Shown one piece after another: positions 15,263 to 22,979 of a stretch of DNA of 26,415 bases. This DNA is from Endozoicomonadaceae bacterium (GTDB taxonomy: Bacteria > Pseudomonadota > Gammaproteobacteria > Pseudomonadales > Endozoicomonadaceae), in assembly GCA_023146365.1 (NCBI GenBank), contig JAGLCE010000045.1, positions 1 to 26,415 of the forward strand, in the 5' to 3' direction. The notes under the pieces are model-generated. The model searched no databases. It was not told the origin of the DNA and was given only the letters and a program-made list of their open reading frames with translations. Position numbers and translations under genes: made by a program. The number at the start of each line of letters is the position of its first letter. Position 1 is the stretch's first letter.

Positions 15263-16057
15263 ATGATCAATCACCCTCCTTCACCCACACATTCTATGGA
15301 ATGTGGTGCAATGAAAAACAAACAGGAAGAATTGCCTTCACACGCCACAACACACCATGGCGCTTTGCCAAGAAACGTTGAAAATAACACAACTACCACA
15401 TTAACCCAGTGCACATCAAAAACTCCTAAACAACGTCGTAAACAGTATACGCCACGGCAGATTATTAGGAATACGCCTCTACAACAGGTGACAACCTCGC
15501 ACTCTTTTGAGACATCTAACACTTTCACCCTATCATCCCAACAAGAACAAACACCAACACAAGACAATAAAAAAATAAGCTTTAACCCATGCAGCCATTG
15601 CGATAATGTCTACTCATCAAATAATCTTCTAAAAGAACACATGGTCATCCACAATAATCCGAATAGCTTTAGTGCAATAAAACACAACATAGAAGAGCAC
15701 ACAGAAATTAACAAAAACAAAAACCAAGAAATTAACACACCGAACAAAGTAAAAAAAAACACAAAGGAAACACTAAAAATATACATAAAGAACAAAGCAA
15801 AAACACATAAACAAAAAAAATCAAACCCACACACACAATCTCACTCGAAAGATACTCCTTTCAAATGCAAAACCTGCCAAAAAACATTTTCCTCTGCAAA
15901 CCTGTTATATCACCATACATTTATATCTCACTATAAAAAACGGGGCTATGTATGCCATATTTGTTCAAGCTCAAGCTCAAGCTCAAGCTCAAGCCAAAAA
16001 ATATTTAAATTCAAAAAAGAATTCAATACACACATGAAAATACATAATCTTAAATGA
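15263..16057 (+). CDS. eukaryotic-type C2H2 zinc-finger protein, probably truncated
   Basis: This is a 264-residue protein with three C2H2 fingers. Finger 1 (C110, C113, H126, H130) is a perfect C-x2-C-x12-H-x3-H. Finger 2 (C202, C205, H218, H223) is C-x2-C-x12-H-x4-H. Finger 3 (C231, C234, H257, H261) becomes canonical if ten serines inserted after C234 are removed. Typical finger hydrophobics are present (KTFSSANLL). Bacterial Ros/MucR fingers use a 9-residue spacing, so these are of eukaryotic type. The N-terminal 100 residues are polar with a basic KTPKQRRK patch (53-60) that resembles a nuclear localisation signal; the linker between fingers 1 and 2 is Lys/Asn-rich. Start ATG 15263 has AGGA six bases upstream. 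A further intact finger follows in frame after the TGA stop. DNA binding in a host nucleus is inference. Confidence 0.75.
   Translation: MINHPPSPTHSMECGAMKNKQEELPSHATTHHGALPRNVENNTTTTLTQCTSKTPKQRRKQYTPRQIIRNTPLQQVTTSHSFETSNTFTLSSQQEQTPTQDNKKISFNPCSHCDNVYSSNNLLKEHMVIHNNPNSFSAIKHNIEEHTEINKNKNQEINTPNKVKKNTKETLKIYIKNKAKTHKQKKSNPHTQSHSKDTPFKCKTCQKTFSSANLLYHHTFISHYKKRGYVCHICSSSSSSSSSSQKIFKFKKEFNTHMKIHNLK
15965..15994 (+). repeat. (TCAAGC)5 microsatellite inside zinc finger 3
   Basis: Five perfect copies of the hexamer TCAAGC encode ten consecutive serines directly after the second Cys of finger 3. Because the unit is six bases, slippage changes serine number without shifting the frame. Confidence 0.97.
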
Positions 16058-16258
16058 AAGGTTTTTGAATGCAATATTTGCTCTATCTATTTCAGGAATA
16101 AAAAATTTTTAAATGCTCATAATCTCATACATAACAAGATCACTTCAACATCGCCTAAATCACCAGAAATGTTGTACCATTCATGCTCAGAGTGTGATAA
16201 AAGATTCACTAGCAATATGGGGTTAAAGTGTCTAAGGTCCCTGATCATGCTGAAATAA
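16058..16258 (+). pseudogene. in-frame 3' remnant of the zinc-finger gene
   Basis: Directly after the TGA at 16055-16057 the same frame stays open for 66 codons to TAA at 16256-16258. It encodes a perfect fourth finger: FECNIC, 12 residues, then H-x3-H at codons 16118 and 16130. A fifth follows with CSECDKRFTSN but both His positions lost. There is no ATG or ribosome-binding site of its own before finger 4. It is most simply the tail of a longer array cut by a nonsense mutation. Confidence 0.75.
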
Positions 16259-16360
16259 GACTATAATATACAAAATATGATTATATGCGTGTAATTGAAT
16301 CATTATTCATAAATGTTAATAATTCTTTTAATAAAACAACATTTTTTATAAGGAATAAGT

Positions 16361-17998
16361 ATGGACGCTAAAAATACACTACTCAACCAATCTTCATCTG
16401 ATTTTGTGTCAACTTTTGGAAACAATATCGATTTTGGAAGAAAAGATGATGACATCAACACCAATCCTAAAAGAACCTGGACACGAACTGACTCAAAAAA
16501 TAATAGCAATAAAGTGAAAAGTCGTATCACAGATGAATTCGAACTTACTAAGCTAGCCAAGCAGATAAGTCCTATACCTATAAAAGAAAGAGAAAGTATC
16601 ATCGTTATGGATGATAGTAAAGAGGAAGATGGCCTCATAGATAAATCCGAACTTAACAAATCAACCGACTTTAGTGATTCAAATGAAGATTATCTCAGAT
16701 GTAAAGCCGAATATAATGAATTAATCGGACAGATTAAGCATATGGAGAAACAATTAAGTGACACTCCTATAGATGGCGATATTCAAAATAAAACCAAGCT
16801 TGGTGAATTAATGGAAAAACTTGATTCTGTAACAGAATCTATGGAATATCATAAGAACAAAATTCATGTTAAAAAAACTAAACGTATGATCAGCCATCAC
16901 GTGTTAAACCTGCTCCATAAAGCAATTCCAGAGTTTCAAAAATCCCCACAGAACAATTGGAATATACGTGCTCGCCTAAGGTCTCTTGGTAACAGTATTA
17001 AAAAATATTTAACCCATAAAGGATTAGTGAAAGTTCTAAGAATTGCTCTTGTTGTTCTGGTGGCCGCTGCTGTATTTTGTGCGGTTAATGCCTTATTTGG
17101 TGGCATACTTCTCGGTTTTTTCTCCATCAGTGTTGGGCTTGGCTGGGCTTTATTCTGTCCAGCTACCGGTATAAGTCTGATGCTCTCAATTGTGGCTAGT
17201 GGTTCCTCTGCTGATGGTGTTCTCCGTACTATTAAGCATCGAGATGAGAATGAGCCTCTTATGGAAGAAATTAACAACCTAGCTCAGTGCTTAACTACAA
17301 AAGGTCAACCTGACATACCCACTCTTTTCAAACTGATAGCTATGATGGAAGATAACTCATTCCTGTCTGGCGATTCTGATTATGACAGGATATATAGCGA
17401 TCTCATAACTTTTTTTAAAACACATCCCACACTCATTAGCTACTTGATTGACCGTGCCACTGAACATGATACGCGCCTAGTTAAGAAGATTAGGGAAAGT
17501 TCCTATGATCCACTTAATACACATTGCTTATCATTGGATCAGGTTAATGAATACTATAAATTAATTAATACATGGAAAAACGCGTATAAAAAAAATAACT
17601 ATATGGACGCGATAAAAAAGGAACTAGTCAAAAAAGTAGTAATAGATTTTTACACTCTAACTGATAACTGCGTAGGGATAAGTACTACATATCTTAAGGA
17701 TCACCCCCTCCAATTTATTAAATTACAAGATGATGATGATGATGGCATTATTCTAGCGACTATCGAATCTAAAGATGGAAAGATTAAGACTTTGAATTAT
17801 GATATTGACAAACTTATTAGCTACATGGAGCATATGTCTCGTTCATTTGCATTTATTAACCTCTGCAAGGAAAGTATTGGCATCCCAGAATGTCAACAAG
17901 AAGTATTCGATGAATTTAATGGTCTTTATAATCATTTACATGAGCAACTATTGAAAACATGCCCAAAATACAAAAAGAAACAAGAATCACACGCCTAA
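16361..17998 (+). CDS. large hypothetical protein with coiled coil and bilobed hydrophobic domain
   Basis: I recognise no family. The 545-residue product has a polar, charged, Ser/Asn/Asp-rich N-terminus (1-105) without a signal peptide. A heptad-like coiled-coil stretch follows at about 108-170 (KHMEKQL, KLGELMEKLDSVTES). A basic segment precedes a hydrophobic domain at about 225-279 built of two apolar lobes around GWALFCPATG. A long, mostly helical, charged C-terminal half (285-545) completes it. Start ATG 16361 has AAGGA six bases upstream. It has its own ~100-base AT-rich spacer after the zinc-finger remnant. Low-GC composition unlike the flanking housekeeping genes suggests transfer. 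A secreted, host-membrane-inserted effector is a reasonable guess only. Confidence 0.8.
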   Translation: MDAKNTLLNQSSSDFVSTFGNNIDFGRKDDDINTNPKRTWTRTDSKNNSNKVKSRITDEFELTKLAKQISPIPIKERESIIVMDDSKEEDGLIDKSELNKSTDFSDSNEDYLRCKAEYNELIGQIKHMEKQLSDTPIDGDIQNKTKLGELMEKLDSVTESMEYHKNKIHVKKTKRMISHHVLNLLHKAIPEFQKSPQNNWNIRARLRSLGNSIKKYLTHKGLVKVLRIALVVLVAAAVFCAVNALFGGILLGFFSISVGLGWALFCPATGISLMLSIVASGSSADGVLRTIKHRDENEPLMEEINNLAQCLTTKGQPDIPTLFKLIAMMEDNSFLSGDSDYDRIYSDLITFFKTHPTLISYLIDRATEHDTRLVKKIRESSYDPLNTHCLSLDQVNEYYKLINTWKNAYKKNNYMDAIKKELVKKVVIDFYTLTDNCVGISTTYLKDHPLQFIKLQDDDDDGIILATIESKDGKIKTLNYDIDKLISYMEHMSRSFAFINLCKESIGIPECQQEVFDEFNGLYNHLHEQLLKTCPKYKKKQESHA

Positions 17999-18092
17999 AA
18001 AACATAGTCCGAAGCGCTAAGGCGCCAAGACTTGGGGATAGACAGGTATGCATTCCCACTCAGAAGCGTGAAAACGAGAAAAATGAGAAAGC

Positions 18093-18392
18093 AATCGTCA
18101 CCAGCCCTACGAATCGCATGGGAACGGGTGCATGCCTGATGTTGCTATTTGACATAAAAACCGTATGGTATCCTAAATTGATCTTGTCACGTACCTCGGA
18201 GGCTCGCCGACAGCGAAAACTCTCTGCCGGACACCGCAGGATTACAAAACTGTGGAATAATGCCAGAATCCTTCCTTATGCGACAGAAAACAGTATGCGA
18301 CAGAAAGAAGGCATTGGATTCCACTATTACGAACAAACTCTCCTTTATTGGAATGGCTCAAAGAGCTTAAAAATAAAGACGTACAACCAACA
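18093..18392. repeat. direct repeat copy B (hmgR remnant plus map upstream region)
   Basis: This is the second copy of the sequence at 13713-13992, in the same orientation. Its left end (18093-18155, minus strand) still reads as the first 21 residues of HMG-CoA reductase: MSNSNIRHAPVPMR and on to VTI, with four substitutions. The copy then breaks off into unrelated sequence, so it is a 5' gene fragment. The right part is the upstream region of map. It carries its own 17-base internal duplication (TATGCGACAGAAA at 18277 and again at 18294) that copy A lacks. Confidence 0.92.
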
Positions 18393-18405
18393 ATGAACGG
18401 TAATC

Positions 18406-19203
18406 ATGACTGTCCTTATAAAGAGCCCCGCAGCTATTGAAAAAATGCGTATTGCCGGTCGTCTGGCTGCTGAAGTGTTGGAAATGATCGGTGAACATGT
18501 CGTCCCCGGCGTCACGACCGAAACATTGGATCGCATCTGTCACGACCACATAGTCAACCAACAGAACGCCATTCCTGCACCGCTCAACTATAAGGGCTTT
18601 CCCAAGTCTATCTGCACCTCGGTCAACGAGGTAGTCTGCCATGGTATCCCTACCGACAAAAAGCCTCTAAAAAACGGTGACATCATTAATATTGATATCA
18701 CCGTCATCAAGGATGAATACCATGGTGACACCAGTAAAATGTTCCTCGTCGGCGATGTGGCCGAACACGCCCAACGACTGGTCACTGTCACTCAAGAGTG
18801 CATGTATAAGGGCATTGAGCAGATACGTCCAAACGCACGACTGGGAGATATCGGCTTCGCTATCGCCCGTCATGCCCATGCCCATCACTACTCGGTCGTG
18901 GAAGATTATTGTGGTCACGGTATAGGCAAGGGCTTCCACGAAGAACCTCAAGTAGTGCATTTCGGCCAGCGGGGCACCGGTCTCAAACTCGTCGCAGGCA
19001 TGACATTTACCATTGAACCCATGATCAACGCGGGTAGGAAAGAGACCAAACTCAAGGCCGACCGTTGGACCGCAGTTACTAAGGATCGCCGCCTTTCAGC
19101 TCAGTGGGAGCACACTCTCCTGGTCACTCAGGGTGGCGTGGAAGTTCTCACTCTCCGCAAGGATGAATCGCTACCGTTTAGCACCTGTGCTTACTCAATG
19201 TAA
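18406..19203 (+). CDS. map: methionine aminopeptidase type I
   Basis: Map removes the initiator methionine from nascent proteins; it is a two-metal cytosolic hydrolase of the pita-bread fold. Metal ligands are visible: Asp in NIDITVIKDEYHGD (two Asp), His in CGHGIGKGFHEEP, Glu in TFTIEPMIN and Glu in SAQWEHTLLV. The 265 residues match type Ia. Start ATG 18406 has only a weak ribosome-binding site. Its upstream region is repeat copy B. In many Gammaproteobacteria map is the direct divergent neighbour of rpsB. Here the mevalonate operon and the island separate them. Confidence 0.97.
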   Translation: MTVLIKSPAAIEKMRIAGRLAAEVLEMIGEHVVPGVTTETLDRICHDHIVNQQNAIPAPLNYKGFPKSICTSVNEVVCHGIPTDKKPLKNGDIINIDITVIKDEYHGDTSKMFLVGDVAEHAQRLVTVTQECMYKGIEQIRPNARLGDIGFAIARHAHAHHYSVVEDYCGHGIGKGFHEEPQVVHFGQRGTGLKLVAGMTFTIEPMINAGRKETKLKADRWTAVTKDRRLSAQWEHTLLVTQGGVEVLTLRKDESLPFSTCAYSM

Positions 19204-19293
19204 TACCAGACTCAATCTCATTCCGGAAGTCAGGCAGTACACAAGCCAGTGATGCACGATCAAGCACCGATCTCACACATCACGGTGATCAAA

Positions 19294-22005
19294 ATGGCCA
19301 AAATGAACACGGTACTCACCCCCCAACAACAGTCGCAACTCTTCGATCCGGGTCAGTTTCGAGCCGAGATAACCCTTTCCAATAGCGCCGTTTCCGCCTA
19401 TAAAAAGTGCCTGAAAAAAGCTGAAACAACGATGAACCAATGGTTCGACGAGGGTGAGAATATTCAGACGCTAGTGAGGGGGCGAGCCTGGCTGATTGAC
19501 CAAATCCTCTCACTGGCCTGGAGTCACCTACTCGCGAATAATGATGGCATCGCTCTCCTGGCAGTAGGAGGCTACGGCCGTGGAGAACTTCATCCATTCT
19601 CTGATATCGACCTTCTGATTTTGCTACAAAAAGAAGACCCTGGCGATCACCGGAAAGGCATTGAGCAGTTTTTGACTCTGCTCTGGGATATCAACCTACA
19701 TGCTGGCTCCAGCGTCAGATCGATCAATGAGTGCGCCCGACAGGCCAGCCATGATCTGACCATCATCACCACCCTGATGGAATCACGCACCATCTCCGGA
19801 TCAGAAACCCTGCGCGCTCAGATGATGTCGCTGACCAGCACCGACAAAATGTGGCCCAGCGCCACCTATCTGCAAGCTAAATACGAAGAGCAGCGTACCC
19901 GGCATCGTAAGTTCAACCATGCGGAATACAACCTGGAACCCAACATCAAGAGTTCACCAGGCGGCCTGCGCAGTCTCCACATACTAGGCTGGATCAGCCT
20001 TCGTCACTACGGGACTAATCAGCCCAAAGATCTGGTTAAGGTCGATTTTCTCACCCACACCGAATACGACATGTTACTTCGTTCACGGGATTTTCTCTGG
20101 CAGATACGCTGGTCACTTCATCGTCTGAACGGTCGTGCAGAAGACCGCCTGTTATTTGATTATCAACGCAGCATTGCAGCCCAATTCGGCTACCGCGATA
20201 ACCATGACACACTCGCCATTGAACAATTCATGCAGAAGTATTTTCGGGCGGTCATGATCCTTATAGAGCTGCAAGACCTCCTGCTACAGCACTTTGATAA
20301 TGAGATCCTTTCATCTAACGAAGAAGAGCATATTACCCCCCTGAACAAACGGTTCCAGGTTCGTAATAACTACATAGAAGTCACCAACGATCACGTATTC
20401 ACCGACTATCCACCGGCCATCATTGAACTATTCGTCCTGATGGCGAACAACGCCTTCATCCAAGGACCTAAAGCGACAACGATTCGTCTACTGCGTATCC
20501 ATAGAGACCTGATAGATGAAACCTTCCGCAATGATCCTGCCGTCAACCATCTGTTTATTGAGTTAATGCGTGCACCTTACGCACTGACTGCCAACCTGCG
20601 ACGCATGGTTCGCTACGGCATCCTGGGCAATTACCTGCCGGAGTTCAAGCGCATCATCGGCCAGATGCAACATGACCTATATCATATTTACACCGTCGAT
20701 GCCCATACATTACTGTTAATCAAACATCTGCGCAGTTTTAACTACCCAGAAAACGAAGTCCACTTCCCGACAGCCTGTGAAGCGATGCGTCGAATCAGTC
20801 ATCCCGAACTGCTCTACATTGCGGGCCTTTACCATGATATCGCCAAAGGTCGTGGTGGCAACCATTCAGAACTCGGGGTAGCAGATGCGCTGGCCTTTGG
20901 CCGCCAGCACAAGCTCAGCGAATCAGATAGCGCCTTGATTGCCTGGCTGGTACGCAACCATCTAGTGATGTCGAATACCGTTCAGCGAAAAGATCTGTCG
21001 GACCCAGACACCATCAACCATTTTGCCAAATTGGTCGGCGACAGCCGTCATCTGGATCACCTCTACTGTCTAACCGTCGCAGACATTAATGCCACCAATC
21101 CAACATTATGGAACGGCTGGCGCGCCAGCCTGCTTCACCAGCTCTACCGAGAGACCAGCCTAGCCCTGTTGCGCGGTATTGAAAACCCGATCGACAAACA
21201 GGAACTGATTATCGAAACCCAGTGTACCGCTTTGGTATTCCTGCGGAAAAACCGTATTGACGATACCGCCATTCAAACCCTCTGGAATAAACTGGGCAAT
21301 GACTATTTTATTCGCCACACACCAGCAGAAGTGGCTTGGCACACCGAGGGCATTCTGCAGCATGGTCACAATAGCAAACCACTCATATTGATTCGAGAGA
21401 CCACTCACCAACACTTTGAAGGTGGAACTGCCATTTTCATCTACACGAATGACACGTCTAATCTATTTGCCGTTACAGTCGCCGCACTTGACCAGCAGAA
21501 TATAAGCATCCATGACGCACGCATTATCACCTCTGCGGGCGGTTTCAGTCTAGATACATTTATCGTGCTAGAAAATAGCGGCTCCCCCATTGGCGACAAC
21601 CCAAGACGCATCACTCACTTATGTAACTGCCTGAGTAAAATACTCAGCAACCCACCATCGTTCCAAGACTTTATTCATCGCCGCACACCCAGACAACTAA
21701 AACACTTCGCCAAGACACCAAAAGTCATCATCAGTAAAGATACCATCAATGACCGAACCATTGTGGAAGTCTATGCGACCGACCGTCCCGGCTTGCTGGC
21801 AATGATGGGAAAAACCTTTCAAGAGATGGACTTTCTTATACAAAATGCAAAAATCTCATCGCTCGGTGAGAAAGTAGAGGATGTGTTTTTCATTACCGAT
21901 CAATCAGGCCACGCCCTTGTCGACAAAAATATTGTTAACCATTTAAAACAGACGCTCTGCGTACTGCTGCAGGACTTCAGCCATCAAGACGCAATGAACC
22001 AATAG
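19294..22005 (+). CDS. glnD: PII uridylyltransferase / uridylyl-removing enzyme GlnD
   Basis: GlnD senses glutamine and uridylylates or deuridylylates PII proteins, controlling glutamine synthetase and nitrogen regulation. Domain order is complete. A nucleotidyltransferase domain has LAVGGYGRGELHPFSDIDLL (about 90-107). A central HD hydrolase domain has AGLYHDIAKGRGGNHSELG (about 507-525). Two C-terminal ACT domains follow (about 705-780 and 820-903), the second with EVYATDRPGLLAMM. I chose ATG 19294, preceded by GGTGA; ATG 19303 would align best with the Pseudomonas N-terminus, and a GTG at 19249 is also in frame. It is about 903 residues long, close to the ~890-900 usual. It follows map by 90 bases and is probably co-transcribed. 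Confidence 0.96.
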   Translation: MAKMNTVLTPQQQSQLFDPGQFRAEITLSNSAVSAYKKCLKKAETTMNQWFDEGENIQTLVRGRAWLIDQILSLAWSHLLANNDGIALLAVGGYGRGELHPFSDIDLLILLQKEDPGDHRKGIEQFLTLLWDINLHAGSSVRSINECARQASHDLTIITTLMESRTISGSETLRAQMMSLTSTDKMWPSATYLQAKYEEQRTRHRKFNHAEYNLEPNIKSSPGGLRSLHILGWISLRHYGTNQPKDLVKVDFLTHTEYDMLLRSRDFLWQIRWSLHRLNGRAEDRLLFDYQRSIAAQFGYRDNHDTLAIEQFMQKYFRAVMILIELQDLLLQHFDNEILSSNEEEHITPLNKRFQVRNNYIEVTNDHVFTDYPPAIIELFVLMANNAFIQGPKATTIRLLRIHRDLIDETFRNDPAVNHLFIELMRAPYALTANLRRMVRYGILGNYLPEFKRIIGQMQHDLYHIYTVDAHTLLLIKHLRSFNYPENEVHFPTACEAMRRISHPELLYIAGLYHDIAKGRGGNHSELGVADALAFGRQHKLSESDSALIAWLVRNHLVMSNTVQRKDLSDPDTINHFAKLVGDSRHLDHLYCLTVADINATNPTLWNGWRASLLHQLYRETSLALLRGIENPIDKQELIIETQCTALVFLRKNRIDDTAIQTLWNKLGNDYFIRHTPAEVAWHTEGILQHGHNSKPLILIRETTHQHFEGGTAIFIYTNDTSNLFAVTVAALDQQNISIHDARIITSAGGFSLDTFIVLENSGSPIGDNPRRITHLCNCLSKILSNPPSFQDFIHRRTPRQLKHFAKTPKVIISKDTINDRTIVEVYATDRPGLLAMMGKTFQEMDFLIQNAKISSLGEKVEDVFFITDQSGHALVDKNIVNHLKQTLCVLLQDFSHQDAMNQ

Positions 22006-22260
22006 ATCGGTTGCCATGACACTTCATTGGCCATAACACCCATCGCAATTTCAAATAATATCAATTGACCCATCCAGCACAGAGCAGATCATCGATCTTG
22101 TCATGATGTTCACAGGCACGATTAGACAGCGAAATTAACCACGTTCGGAGCTTGCTTCAAGCCAATTTAACCGTCACTGCGAAAGCCAACTACTATCATT
22201 GATGAGATAAGTAAGCCTCTAGAAACCGTTTCTCAGCCAAACAAATTAGCGAATCACTCA
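22006..22260. other. intergenic region after glnD
   Basis: No gene, RNA or terminator could be supported here. In Pseudomonas the aminotransferase gene dapC occupies the position between glnD and the arsC-like gene; it is missing here. The sequence leads into a transposase remnant. Confidence 0.4.
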
Positions 22261-22413
22261 ACAAGCGGCTGCCTCAATTACGAATGTTATCCATTTGACG
22301 AAGGCGCATTAACGATAGCAGCCCTCAATCGATAGCTTGAGACCTATCAGCAGTACTACCACTACCGGCCTCACAATAGCATTGGATTAAAAACGCCAAA
22401 TCGTTATTATTAG
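22261..22413 (+). pseudogene. C-terminal remnant of an IS3/IS481-type (DDE) transposase
   Basis: One frame reads NYECYPFDEGALTIAALNR, a TAG stop, then LETYQQYYHYRPHNSIGLKT and PNRYY before a second stop. The YYxYRPHxSxGxKTP pattern is the characteristic C-terminal end of integrase-fold transposases of the IS3/IS481 group. The internal stop and absence of the catalytic core show it is dead. I lean to IS481 from the spacing but cannot exclude IS3. Confidence 0.65.
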
Positions 22414-22545
22414 CCACTCATGCAGGTCGCCTGATCGATCTCACAGGTACGGAACCCAAACAACACTACGACAGACTACGAAAAAATCTCTTAATGTGCG
22501 CATGATGAACACTAGCTGCAACCATGATATATCACAGGAGTACTC

Positions 22546-22893
22546 ATGATCACGATGTACGGCATCAGCCAGTGCGATACCATCAAGAAAGCACGACGTT
22601 GGCTGGACGAAAACAGCATAAACTACCACTTTCATGATTACCGCAAAGAGAGTTTGACCCAAGAACAGTTAAGCCAATGGTCAGAGACCCTAGGCTGGGA
22701 GGCACTGCTGAACCGTAGGGGAACGACTTGGCGCAAGCTTCCGGAAACGATCAAGAGTACGATCGACCAGGCGTCCGCTATCTCTCTCATGCTGGACAAC
22801 CCTGTGATCATCAAACGCCCTTTGCTGATCGTCAATCAACAGATGACGCTAGGTTTCCAGCCTGATCAGTGGCAAAAAATGTTAATTCAATAA
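22546..22893 (+). CDS. ArsC/Spx-family protein YffB
   Basis: This small thioredoxin-fold protein of the arsenate reductase ArsC family, YffB/Spx-like branch, has 115 residues, typical for the branch. The N-terminal MITMYGISQCDTIKKARRWL contains the single conserved Cys (C10); LLNRRGTTWRKLP and the VIIKRPLLI strand are family hallmarks. The true function of YffB is not firmly established; a GSH-dependent thiol reductase has been suggested. Start ATG 22546 has AGGAG at five bases. It lies immediately before dapD, as in Pseudomonas, with an 86-base spacer. Confidence 0.92.
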   Translation: MITMYGISQCDTIKKARRWLDENSINYHFHDYRKESLTQEQLSQWSETLGWEALLNRRGTTWRKLPETIKSTIDQASAISLMLDNPVIIKRPLLIVNQQMTLGFQPDQWQKMLIQ

Positions 22894-22979
22894 CAATCAA
22901 TGTTAGTTATCTTGTAATCCGACAACATGCCCCCATTTTTTAATAATAGAGTCAGCGACAAACTAGAGGAGATTTAAGC

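Noticed and set aside
15004..15381. 125-codon plus-strand frame before the zinc-finger gene
   Set aside because: It overlaps the zinc-finger start out of frame, has no ribosome-binding site and shows no recognisable family; it could be decayed debris.
16055..16057. TGA recoded as a sense codon
   Set aside because: Several well-defined genes here terminate at TGA at their normal length, so reassignment is not general; only local read-through stays possible.
17959..18396. 145-codon plus-strand frame overlapping the end of the 545-residue gene and repeat copy B
   Set aside because: It overlaps a better gene, runs through the hmgR remnant on the wrong strand and has no domain features.
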